Shown here in pieces: positions 1 through 5,653 of a DNA stretch of 7,628 bases. Position 1 is the stretch's first letter. Every line of letters begins with the position of its first letter. Under the pieces are notes generated by a model. It was not told where the DNA came from. It was given only the letters and a program-made list of their open reading frames with translations, and did not search any database. This DNA is from Desulfurococcales archaeon (GTDB lineage: Archaea > Thermoproteota > Thermoprotei_A > Sulfolobales > Fervidicoccaceae): assembly GCA_027048265.1 (NCBI GenBank), contig JALTXS010000004.1, positions 1-7,628 of the forward strand. The letters run 5' to 3'. The translations under genes and the position numbers were made by a program.

Positions 1-338
1 AACCCCTCCACAATGGCGTCGCAGTCACCCCTGCGCCCCCTTAGCTCGCACCTAACGTGAACAGCCTCCAGGGACCTAGGTTCCACGCGTTCCCGCGCTA
101 TGTTTACAAGGAGGTGGGGAGGGTATAGGGGGACGAGTCTCCTCGTGTGGGAGAGCACCTGGCCAACCAAGAGTAGGTAGGCGTGCAGGCTGTCAAGACG
201 CGTCTCCACAACAACGGTTCCCGGGAAGCCTGAGGGCCGAGGGTCCACATGGAGGTCTCTCCTGAACAGGGCGTCGCCCAGCTCCAGGGCGGCGTGTTCC
301 TCTCCCCCGGGACGGGTAGTTGCTATCAGGAGGCCCAC
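1..338 (-). CDS. Tan1-like THUMP-domain protein, N-terminal part (runs off the left edge)
   Basis: The minus strand is open from a GTG at 338 to the window edge, giving 112 residues and no stop. It begins with a short hydrophobic strand (GLLIATTRPGGEEHAALELG), followed by PSGFPGTVVVE and a helix-rich stretch. Near the edge the pattern VRCELRGRRGDCDAIVEG appears. This layout resembles the THUMP RNA-binding region of archaeal Tan1-like proteins, whose eukaryotic relative assists N4-acetylation of tRNA cytidine. The call rests on pattern recognition of half a protein; another THUMP protein, such as a tRNA methyltransferase or thiouridine synthase, cannot be excluded. The start shares its first base with the last base of the nth stop (TAGTG). 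AGGTG lies 7 bases upstream, and an in-frame TAA just beyond it rules out a longer form. It is translationally coupled to nth. Confidence 0.6.
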   Translation of the reverse strand, partial: MGLLIATTRPGGEEHAALELGDALFRRDLHVDPRPSGFPGTVVVETRLDSLHAYLLLVGQVLSHTRRLVPLYPPHLLVNIARERVEPRSLEAVHVRCELRGRRGDCDAIVEG

Positions 339-1024
339 TACTGGGCACCTTCTTTATTCTTTGATGCGTGGGTGCACATTGTGTTGAGGGGGCATTCGCC
401 GCACCTGGGGTTACGGGGGCGGCAGTACTGGCGGCCCACGTCTATAAGCCTAAGGTGGGCCTCCCGATAGTGTTGGGGTGGGAAGATTTTTTTCCAGAAA
501 TCACTGGCCTCACGGTAACTCATCCTGTCCCTGCCCGTGACCCTTCGGGTTATCCTCATTATGTGGCGGTCTATTGGGAAGGTGGGGTGACTGCAGTAGG
601 CTGAGAGGAAGACCTCAGCCGTCTTAACTCCAATGCCCTTGACCTGGGTGAGCTCCTCCAGAGCCTCCGGAGTGGGCTTCCTGCACAGACCGTCGAGGTC
701 GAGCCCCCCATCTACTATAGCTTTTGAGAGCCTCTTGAGCGTCACCAGCCTCTGCCGATACATGCCCGAGGGCCTGAGGGCCTCCAGGACCCTGTCTTCA
801 GGGGAGCCCAGTATGCTCTGGGGCGTGTCCAGGCCCCTGTCAATGAGAAGTCGGAGGGATCTGAGGGCATTCTTGTCGCTCGTATTCTGGCTGAGTATGA
901 CGGAAACGAGAGCGAGGAAAGAGGGGAGGCCTTTTTTGACAGCCCACCTTACAACATAGTCCTCGTCCACCAGACGGGTAGCGGCTCGAAGGCGTCGGAG
1001 AAGCTCTTCACCATTCACTCTCAA
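338..1024 (-). CDS. nth: Endonuclease III-type DNA glycosylase/AP lyase
   Basis: A 228-residue base-excision repair enzyme that removes damaged pyrimidines and cuts the abasic site. Visible marks are LSQNTSD (44-50, the family's LSQ.T.D motif) and a helix-hairpin-helix LTQVKGIGVKTAEVFL (125-140) with the catalytic lysine K134. The catalytic aspartate is D152 in FPIDRHIMRI. A C-terminal 4Fe-4S motif has the exact spacing C-X6-C-X2-C-X5-C (C201, C208, C211, C217). All key residues are present and the length is normal for the family. The start is TTG with GGGGA 5 bases upstream; a GTG at 1018 is a possible alternative. It lies 16 bases after the upstream 79-residue gene and overlaps the downstream THUMP gene by one base, so the three are probably co-transcribed. 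A thymine-glycosylase (MIG-type) specificity cannot be excluded by eye. Confidence 0.93.
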   Translation of the reverse strand: MRVNGEELLRRLRAATRLVDEDYVVRWAVKKGLPSFLALVSVILSQNTSDKNALRSLRLLIDRGLDTPQSILGSPEDRVLEALRPSGMYRQRLVTLKRLSKAIVDGGLDLDGLCRKPTPEALEELTQVKGIGVKTAEVFLSAYCSHPTFPIDRHIMRITRRVTGRDRMSYREASDFWKKIFPPQHYREAHLRLIDVGRQYCRPRNPRCGECPLNTMCTHASKNKEGAQ

Positions 1025-1040
1025 TTGGGTCCCCGGGGGA

Positions 1041-1280
1041 CTATTCGCTTATCTCCCAGAGGGTGAAGGGCGTCCACATGAGCCAGGCGGGCATTTTCTT
1101 GACCAGCTCGTAGGCCTCCTCCCAGCCCTCCAGGCCCAGCTCTCGGGCCAGTTCCTCGAGGGTCATCTGGGTTTGCACGTACCTCCTCATTACTGTGAGG
1201 AGGTGCTCGTCGACGGGTATCTCCCTGCTCGCTAGCTTTATCGTCTGGAAGGGGCGTTCCTTCTTCTCCACCGTAACCAT
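1041..1280 (-). CDS. Small conserved-looking protein of unknown function
   Basis: I do not recognise a named family. It is a 79-residue acidic/basic protein with a short N-terminal strand (MVTVEKKERPF). A helical centre includes MTLEELARELGL (about 39-50), which has the look of a helix-turn-helix or small helical bundle. The C-terminus is rich in aromatic residues, with three tryptophans in MPAWLMWTPFTLWE. There is no signal peptide or membrane segment. ATG at 1280 is preferred over the in-frame GTG at 1289: GGGTGA lies 5 bases before the ATG, and the GTG would fall inside that ribosome binding site. It is the first gene of the nth/THUMP operon, with a TATA-like element about 50 bases upstream. 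A role in DNA or tRNA metabolism is only suggested by position. Codon use matches its neighbours, so I take it as real. Confidence 0.75.
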   Translation of the reverse strand: MVTVEKKERPFQTIKLASREIPVDEHLLTVMRRYVQTQMTLEELARELGLEGWEEAYELVKKMPAWLMWTPFTLWEISE

Positions 1281-1330
1281 GTGCGTCACCCTATTGAGGC
1301 AGCGTGGCCGTGTGGTGTTTAGGGGTTAGA

Positions 1331-1340
1331 GTTTAATAAG
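1331..1340 (-). promoter_or_regulatory. TATA-like box for the minus-strand operon
   Basis: Read on the minus strand the site is CTTATTAAAC, close to crenarchaeal TATA boxes. It lies about 50 bases before the ATG at 1280, so transcription would start near 1308 with a leader of roughly 28 bases. It is the only A/T-rich element at a suitable distance. This is inference from position and composition. Confidence 0.45.
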
Positions 1341-1358
1341 GCTATCCGGGAGACTAGT

Positions 1359-1407
1359 GTATATACGTTGGCAAATCTGGGATAATATCTATTATCACAA
1401 AATTTTT
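1359..1407 (+). promoter_or_regulatory. Promoter region of the flavoprotein gene with a 16-base dyad
   Basis: This A/T-rich segment holds two TATA-like candidates: GTATATAC (1359-1366) and the AAAATTTTT run (1399-1407). Between them is the perfect dyad GATAATATCTATTATC (1381-1396). If the first box is used, transcription starts near 1388, inside the dyad. If the second is used, the dyad lies just upstream of it. Either placement suits a transcription regulator. The TATA choice is uncertain; the dyad is read directly. Confidence 0.45.
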
Positions 1408-1444
1408 GCACACAACCAAACAAACCCCGTTCAGGTGCACGGCC

Positions 1445-2638
1445 TTGTCCGAGAACGGCTCACGTAAAAAAGTAGTAATTCTAGGGGGCGGCGTGGGGGG
1501 CTACATATCCCTGAAGCGGCTTGCCCGGAGGGCGGCCGAGAGCGGCCTGGGGCTCGACATTACCCTGGTTTCCGAGAGCCCCCACCACGACTTCCAGCCC
1601 CTCTACGCGGACATCGCCCTCAACCTCACCCAGCCCGAGAAGGTGCGGGCGCCCGTTAAGAACTTTGCTAAGCTGGGCGCCCGGGTGGTCATAGACAGGG
1701 CCACCCAGATAGACGCCTCCAATAGGAGGGTGAAGCTGGAGAAGGAAGGAGAGTTGGAATACGACTACCTTGTGGTCTCCGTGGGCACACGCTACGGGTG
1801 GGACGCATACCCCGGTCTCGCGGAGGCGGGGGTCCACAACTACACACTCGAAGGAGCCCTTGAGATGAGGAGAGAGCTGGCTAAGTTCAGGGGCGGTGAC
1901 ATAGTCGTCCTGGTGCCTGAGGTCCCCCACAGGTGCGGCATGTACCCCTATGAGGTCGCCACATTCCTCGCCGAGACCCTGAGGAGCCGCGGGGTCGAAC
2001 ACAGCGTGACACTGGTCAGCCCCGGGGACAAGCCCCTCGGCCCCCTGGGCCCCGACATCAGCCAGGCTTGGTCGGATAAGATGGAGGAGCTTGGCGTCGA
2101 GTTCGTGGGCATCGGTGCGAAGACGCTCGAGGAGGTTGATCCCGAGAAGAAAATGGTGAAGGCGGGGAGCTATGAGGGCCGGTACGACCTCCTGATAAAG
2201 GTTCCTCCAAGCAGGCTTCCCAGCGTGCTGGAGGCTAGTGAGGGGTTTGTATGGAAGCAGGACCCCAGGTTCGCGCCCACGCGAGGTGACACGTTCAGGC
2301 ACCCCGAGTACGACGACGTGTTCATGACGGGAGAGCACTCCATGCCCCCCGCGGGCCTCGTGACCGCGGGCATCCCCGTACACTATGCCAGCGAGGTAGC
2401 TGCCGACAACCTTGTCGCTGACATCCTGGGGGTCGGTGAGGTGGTGGACCCCTGCGGCATGATGCCCTGTGTGGGCTACTTTGGGACCTCGGGGTTCGCG
2501 GGCTATTGTAACTCGCCCTACGACGAGTCCCAGGGGAAGAGGGTTCTGAAGTGTTTCACCATAGCCCGGAGCCCACTGGTGAAGTTCTTCAAGCAGGCCT
2601 TTTACCACGCCTGGATAGAGGCGATAAAGACCCTGTGA
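1445..2638 (+). CDS. Sulfide:quinone oxidoreductase-family FAD flavoprotein
   Basis: A 397-residue two-dinucleotide-binding-domain flavoprotein. The FAD-binding motif GGGVGG is at 14-19, SVGT at 112-115, and the third FAD motif near VFMTGEH (292-298) has Glu where family members usually have Asp. C164 in PHRCGMYPYE matches the redox cysteine of sulfide:quinone oxidoreductases. C342 in PCVGYFG fits the C-terminal partner; C337, C355 and C370 also occur. The usual first cysteine, near residue 130, is replaced: the sequence there is HNYT. The C-terminus (about 377-397) is an amphipathic helix suited to membrane-surface binding. The likely reaction is oxidation of sulfide or a related sulfur compound with electrons to quinone, but the substrate is inferred. 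Start: TTG with AGGTG 7 bases upstream. An in-frame TTG at 1406 would add 13 unconserved-looking residues and has no binding site. A DUF1641 gene follows 11 bases later. Confidence 0.85.
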   Translation: MSENGSRKKVVILGGGVGGYISLKRLARRAAESGLGLDITLVSESPHHDFQPLYADIALNLTQPEKVRAPVKNFAKLGARVVIDRATQIDASNRRVKLEKEGELEYDYLVVSVGTRYGWDAYPGLAEAGVHNYTLEGALEMRRELAKFRGGDIVVLVPEVPHRCGMYPYEVATFLAETLRSRGVEHSVTLVSPGDKPLGPLGPDISQAWSDKMEELGVEFVGIGAKTLEEVDPEKKMVKAGSYEGRYDLLIKVPPSRLPSVLEASEGFVWKQDPRFAPTRGDTFRHPEYDDVFMTGEHSMPPAGLVTAGIPVHYASEVAADNLVADILGVGEVVDPCGMMPCVGYFGTSGFAGYCNSPYDESQGKRVLKCFTIARSPLVKFFKQAFYHAWIEAIKTL

Positions 2639-2649
2639 GGTGAACCTCC

Positions 2650-3081
2650 GTGTCTGAAGAGCAGAGCTTGCTCGCAGGAGAGGAGATAGAAAGCCTCAGG
2701 ACACTCGCCCGTGTAGCCGTCGAGCTCAAGAAAGCGGGCATACTAGACCTCCTCGCAGAGCTCGCCGAGAGGGGGGAGGAGATACTCACCAGCCTCTCGG
2801 GAGACAAGGCACTCTACCGAACACTAGGGCTGGCCGACGCGCTCCAGGGCGGGGTCAACCGGGTGGAGGACGACGCGTTCATAGACGCCAAGTCGGCGCT
2901 GGAGGAGCTCACCCGATGCAGCGTCAAGGGGCTGGCATACGCCTACAACGAGGCCAAGCCCGTGGGTCTACTAGGCCTACTGGGCGCTCTGAGGGACGAG
3001 GATGTAAAGAGGGGCCTAGGGATACTGGTCGCCATTGCAAAGGGAATGGGGGCCGCCTGCGGTGGCGAGGAAAAGAAGTAG
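2650..3081 (+). CDS. DUF1641 protein, partner of the flavoprotein
   Basis: A 143-residue mostly helical protein. The N-terminal half is charged and probably coiled (ESLRTLARVAVELKKAGILD). The C-terminal half carries the DUF1641 signature: KPVGLLGLLGALRDEDVKRG and the helix GILVAIAKGMG that follows (about 103-134). The biochemical role of DUF1641 is not established. Its genes often sit beside SQR-like flavoproteins or formate dehydrogenases, so a subunit or assembly/membrane-anchoring role is likely. The helix at 123-134 is too short and polar-flanked for a clear membrane span. The GTG start follows GAGGTGA with a 6-base gap. This binding site overlaps the stop of the flavoprotein gene, which implies translational coupling. 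C90 and C137 are not in any metal-binding pattern that I can recognise. The operon ends here, with a terminator directly downstream. Confidence 0.85.
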   Translation: MSEEQSLLAGEEIESLRTLARVAVELKKAGILDLLAELAERGEEILTSLSGDKALYRTLGLADALQGGVNRVEDDAFIDAKSALEELTRCSVKGLAYAYNEAKPVGLLGLLGALRDEDVKRGLGILVAIAKGMGAACGGEEKK

Positions 3082-3082
3082 A

Positions 3083-3112
3083 CCCCCTATACGCTTCCAC
3101 GGGGGCCTTTTT
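3083..3112 (+). terminator. Hairpin plus T-tract after the DUF1641 gene
   Basis: CCCCC (3083-3087) and GGGGG (3101-3105) can form a 5-bp stem, followed after CC by TTTTT (3108-3112). A T-run is the main archaeal termination signal. It begins two bases after the stop codon's final base. The next gene is convergent, so transcription should end here. Confidence 0.6.
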
Positions 3113-3290
3113 ATCAACCACTTACACGTAATCTACCCGGGATTTATTGATACTCGCCTTTCTTTCCCGATAAACCAGTAAGGGGATCCTCTGCCCACGG
3201 GTCTCTATTTTTAGCGAAAGCATGGGACATACAAGACCACTAGCAGGTCATGAATTTAGCGTTTGTTATGTTGAGGGTTTCTAGAAGAAG
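3113..3290. other. Intergenic stretch with no recognised feature
   Basis: Between the terminator and the 3' end of the tRNA gene, both strands lack a credible reading frame with a ribosome binding site. I see no strong hairpin. An A/T run around 3207-3212 resembles a weak TATA element, but nothing recognisable follows it in either direction. Confidence 0.5.
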
Positions 3291-3403
<113 letters not shown>

Positions 3404-3438
3404 GTGTGGGCGGGTGCATGCCCTTATGGGTGCCACTG

Positions 3439-3445
3439 TTTTATT
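3439..3445 (-). promoter_or_regulatory. TATA-like box for the tRNA-Pro gene
   Basis: On the minus strand this reads AATAAAA, 36 bases before the tRNA 5' end. Transcription would start near 3412, leaving a leader of about 9 bases for RNase P to remove. This is inferred from spacing. Confidence 0.4.
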
Positions 3446-3459
3446 CCCGGTGCGAGGGG

Positions 3460-3467
3460 TTTTTAAT
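3460..3467 (+). promoter_or_regulatory. Possible TATA box for a small RNA
   Basis: TTTTTAAT is preceded by purine-rich GAGGGG, as in an archaeal BRE/TATA pair. It lies about 100 bases upstream of the arfA TATA-like element, too far to serve arfA alone. Transcription would begin near 3488, at the left end of the candidate C/D-like RNA. Confidence 0.35.
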
Positions 3468-3487
3468 CCCAACGCTACACTATTGAA

Positions 3488-3572
3488 CGGGGCGCTTTCC
3501 CGATGAGGAGACTTGCCCCCCAGTGAGCCCCCGGGTGGGGGGTGGTGAGGACATTACCGCGAACTGAGGGGC
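3488..3572 (+). ncRNA. Candidate box C/D-like guide RNA antisense to the 16S rRNA 530 region
   Basis: What is seen: a C-like box (GATGA, 3502-3506, preceded by CC), a C'-like box GTGAGGA (3545-3551, one change from RTGATGA) and a perfect D box CTGA (3564-3567). The gap between C' and D is exactly 12 bases, the usual archaeal guide length. That guide contains ATTACCGCG (3553-3561), antisense to the universal 16S segment CGCGGUAAU. A second segment, CTTGCCC (3512-3518), is antisense to GGGCAAG, which I recall lying about 20 bases upstream in archaeal 16S rRNA. A hairpin CCCCC-GGGT-GGGGG (3528-3541) fills the middle. Weak points: the C box is poor, D' would have to be GTGA, and the two bases next to D do not match the rRNA. 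An untranslated leader is the alternative. Confidence 0.35.
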
Positions 3573-3573
3573 G

Positions 3574-3581
3574 TTTATACT
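3574..3581 (+). promoter_or_regulatory. TATA-like box for the arfA cluster
   Basis: TTTATACT lies about 65 bases before the arfA ATG. Transcription should start near 3603-3606, giving a leader of roughly 40 bases. It is the best match to an archaeal TATA box in the 200 bases before the gene. Confidence 0.55.
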
Positions 3582-3611
3582 ATATGCTTGTTAGGGCCTT
3601 GGCTGAGGAGC

Positions 3612-3623
3612 AGTGTGGACACT
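3612..3623 (+). promoter_or_regulatory. Operator-like dyad before arfA
   Basis: AGTGTGGACACT is a perfect inverted repeat with 5-base arms and a 2-base centre. It lies just downstream of the predicted transcription start, where a bound repressor would block initiation or clearance. No regulator is identified; function is inferred from symmetry and position. Confidence 0.35.
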
Positions 3624-3643
3624 AGCGATGGCGGTGCGTTGTC

Positions 3644-4384
3644 ATGAGTTGCGTAAGGCTGGGCGTGGTTGAGCTTGTGGGATACCGGGAGTGGACAGAG
3701 ACTCTAGGCCATGACAGGGAGTGGAGAATCCAGGAGACCCAGGCCCGCCTCTACGCGGGGCTCCAGGACGCCGCCAAAGAAGTGGAGGCCTACGTCATCC
3801 CCCTGCGTATGGACTACATGGTGCTACTGGCCGAGAACGTAACGCGCCTGGACCCCCTCCTCGAGGTCCTGAGGAGCGAGGCTCCCGTGCCCTTCCGTAT
3901 AGCCCTGGCCAAGGCGGGGAGCCCCCGGGAGGCCGAGGGGGAGTCTACACGGAGGCTCCTTATGGCGGGGCACGGGGAGGTGGTTGAGCACCAGCTCTGC
4001 AGGGGAGAGGAGGTCTCCACCATCGCCCACATTGATGTCAACGATATCAGCTCTACCCTCTCCCGCGACGGGGTGACTGTTTACGAGAGCTATGTAAAGG
4101 TGGTCAGCCTCTACAGTAGCCTTCAGAGGAGGCTGTCCCCCAGGGGGGCCCTTGTCTCCTACCTGGGTGGCGACAACATCATAGCGGTCCTCCCACCCAG
4201 CGGCGAGGAGGGTCTGAGGCCCATAATAAGCGATGACCTGAAGGCGGGCATAGGGGTGGCGGAGACCCCAAGGCGGGCCCTCGGCCTGGCCACACTTGCC
4301 CTCGACACGATAAGGAGGGAGGGGAGAAAGAAGGGGAGGGTTCTTCTCCTCAAAGAGGGTGCCAACGGCCCCAAGGATGAGTGA
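3644..4384 (+). CDS. arfA: GTP cyclohydrolase III (archaeal riboflavin/F420 pathway, step 1)
   Basis: This 246-residue enzyme opens the guanine ring of GTP to give the formamidopyrimidine ribotide (FAPy), with release of pyrophosphate. It is the first step of archaeal riboflavin and coenzyme F420 synthesis. The fold is related to nucleotidyl cyclase/GGDEF domains. Family marks resemble those I recall from the Methanocaldococcus enzyme MJ0145: REWTET (15-20), QETQARLYAGL (30-40), IAHIDVND (127-134) with a metal-binding aspartate, YLGGDN (173-178, GGDN in place of GGDEF), and KAGIGVAETPRRA (200-212). Length is close to the usual 250-270 residues. The ATG start has a GGTG element 7 bases upstream. 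It heads a cluster continuing with arfB 48 bases later. The promoter and an operator-like dyad are directly upstream. Confidence 0.93.
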   Translation: MSCVRLGVVELVGYREWTETLGHDREWRIQETQARLYAGLQDAAKEVEAYVIPLRMDYMVLLAENVTRLDPLLEVLRSEAPVPFRIALAKAGSPREAEGESTRRLLMAGHGEVVEHQLCRGEEVSTIAHIDVNDISSTLSRDGVTVYESYVKVVSLYSSLQRRLSPRGALVSYLGGDNIIAVLPPSGEEGLRPIISDDLKAGIGVAETPRRALGLATLALDTIRREGRKKGRVLLLKEGANGPKDE

Positions 4385-4432
4385 CCCCCCGAGCGCCCCT
4401 CCTTGTCTATTGCTTGTGGGGAGTGGTTTGCC

Positions 4433-5215
4433 ATGGGGTTCCTCCTCTGGAGAAGGGCGTCATACCCCGAGTTCAAGGAGTTTGTTGAGAAGGGTGACGT
4501 AGTGGTCTTCCTGCCCACTGGGAGCATAGAGCAGCATGGCCCCCACCTTCCCCTGGACACTGACTGTTTCCTCGCAGAGAGAATATCCATTGAGGTGGGG
4601 AAGGCTATTGGCAAGGAGACGGGACTTAACGCTCTTGTCGCCCCGGCCCTCTGTCCCGGGCTGAGCTTCCACTGGAAACCCTTCCCCGGGACCCTGACCC
4701 TCGCGTCGGGGACCTTCGCCTCCCTCCTAATGGACGTGTTGGGCCAGGTTCTCTCCGAGGTGACAACCCATGTCATCATAGTGAACGGGCATGGGGGGAA
4801 CAGTGGCCTCCTTTCAACCCTCCTGGACGAGGCCATGGCCAGCTACCCCGAGGCAGTGATGGTTCACACTGACTGGTGGAGGATGCTCGGGGACGAGGGC
4901 ATGGCGGTTTTCGAGGAGAGGGTTTTCGCCCACGCGGAGGAGGTCGAGACCAGCCTCTTCCTAGCCTTGGGGGGAGAGCTCCGCACCCAGCCGCCAAGGG
5001 GAGGGCCGCGTCCCTGGCCCTTCACGATCGAGCCCGCCCCCGGGGCTAGGGCTAATATTTATAGGCCTGCGGACCTGGGTGACGGGGTGTTCGGGGAGCC
5101 TGCCCTCGCGTCAAGGGACAAGGGGCTGCGTGCCCTGGAGGTGCTTAGGAGGAACTATGTTAGGCTGGCGGAAATGATGGCGGAGGGCCCCCGGGGCTAT
5201 GCCTCGTCAATCTAA
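4433..5215 (+). CDS. arfB: Creatininase-family FAPy deformylase (archaeal riboflavin pathway, step 2)
   Basis: A 260-residue creatininase-fold metal hydrolase. ArfB removes formate from the FAPy product of ArfA, giving the diaminopyrimidine ribotide. Metal ligands appear in TGSIEQHGPHLPLDTD (29-44: E33, H35, D44) and VNGHGGNSG (117-125: H120). A later motif, HAEEVETS (167-174), has Glu where relatives usually show Gly (HAG..ETS). The general family call is certain; the ArfB assignment rests mainly on the gene lying directly after arfA. A creatininase-family amidohydrolase with another substrate is the alternative. ATG at 4433 is preferred: GGGAGTGG lies 6-13 bases upstream and the domain begins soon after. 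An in-frame TTG at 4403 has no binding site. Its last 17 bases overlap the Nudix gene. Confidence 0.85.
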   Translation: MGFLLWRRASYPEFKEFVEKGDVVVFLPTGSIEQHGPHLPLDTDCFLAERISIEVGKAIGKETGLNALVAPALCPGLSFHWKPFPGTLTLASGTFASLLMDVLGQVLSEVTTHVIIVNGHGGNSGLLSTLLDEAMASYPEAVMVHTDWWRMLGDEGMAVFEERVFAHAEEVETSLFLALGGELRTQPPRGGPRPWPFTIEPAPGARANIYRPADLGDGVFGEPALASRDKGLRALEVLRRNYVRLAEMMAEGPRGYASSI

Positions 5216-5612
5216 AGAGGACGCTGCTGAGAAAAGATACTGCAACCCCCTACCCATAGTCCTCGCGGTAGTGATTTGCCGGGGCAAGGTCCTGGTTGTG
5301 AGGAGGGACAACTTCTACGAGCTCCCGGGGGGCAAGATAGAGTGCGGAGAGCCCCCGGAACACGCTGTTGTTCGGGAAGTCTGGGAGGAGACGGGGCTCC
5401 GGCTGGAGGGGCTCAAGTTGAGGGGAGCACTTTGGCTTAGGGGATATGAGGGCGAGCCCGTGCTGGCCCTGGTTTACAGGGCTGACCTGGAGAGCGGGTG
5501 TAGCCCCCCGCGGGGCGATACCTTGTTCGTCAATATATCGGGAACGGGTGTGGAGCTGGCGCCTGGGACACGGGAGGCGCTTGCAGTAGCTGGGCTTGGT
5601 AAGGGTTTTTAG
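5199..5612 (+). CDS. Nudix hydrolase
   Basis: A 137-residue protein with a perfect Nudix box G-X5-E-X7-R-E-U-X-E-E-X-G-U at residues 45-67 (GGKIECGE then REVWEETGL). The Nudix box binds Mg2+ and catalyses cleavage of nucleoside diphosphates linked to another moiety. Core strands PIVLAVVICRGKVLVVRR precede the box. Substrate cannot be read from the sequence; ADP-ribose, oxidised nucleotides, a flavin dinucleotide or a pathway nucleotide are all possible. The ATG start lies inside arfB, with GGAGGG 11 bases upstream, so the two are translationally coupled by a 17-base overlap in a different frame. The final codons contain TTTTT (5606-5610), which could cause partial termination before the next gene. 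The tight packing suggests a job tied to the arf genes. Confidence 0.9.
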   Translation: MPRQSKEDAAEKRYCNPLPIVLAVVICRGKVLVVRRDNFYELPGGKIECGEPPEHAVVREVWEETGLRLEGLKLRGALWLRGYEGEPVLALVYRADLESGCSPPRGDTLFVNISGTGVELAPGTREALAVAGLGKGF

Positions 5613-5653
5613 GGGCTCCCCGATGCCATGTAGTAGGTCAAGGGGGGAAGGGT

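Noticed and set aside
249..470. Small plus-strand frame opposite nth and the THUMP gene
   Set aside because: It crosses the junction of two well-supported minus-strand genes and has no recognisable content.
1406..1444. Upstream TTG start for the flavoprotein
   Set aside because: It adds 13 residues before a normal family N-terminus, lacks a ribosome binding site and lies in the A/T-rich promoter. TTG at 1445 has AGGTG at 7 bases.
1481..2608. Long open frame on the minus strand opposite the flavoprotein gene
   Set aside because: It is the antisense shadow of a GC-rich gene. Its translation shows low-complexity His/Gly/Leu-rich sequence with no family pattern, while the plus strand carries clear FAD and cysteine motifs.
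3412..3433. Repeated GGGTGC words beside the tRNA gene
   Set aside because: Two 6-base copies in GC-rich DNA are expected by chance. There is no further repeat, so neither a CRISPR unit nor an attachment site is supported.
5606..5621. Terminator at the end of the Nudix gene (T-run and GGGGCTCCCC)
   Set aside because: The T-run lies partly inside codons, and the dyad has a 2-base centre and follows rather than precedes it. The next gene starts 41 bases later with a strong binding site, so at most partial termination is likely.
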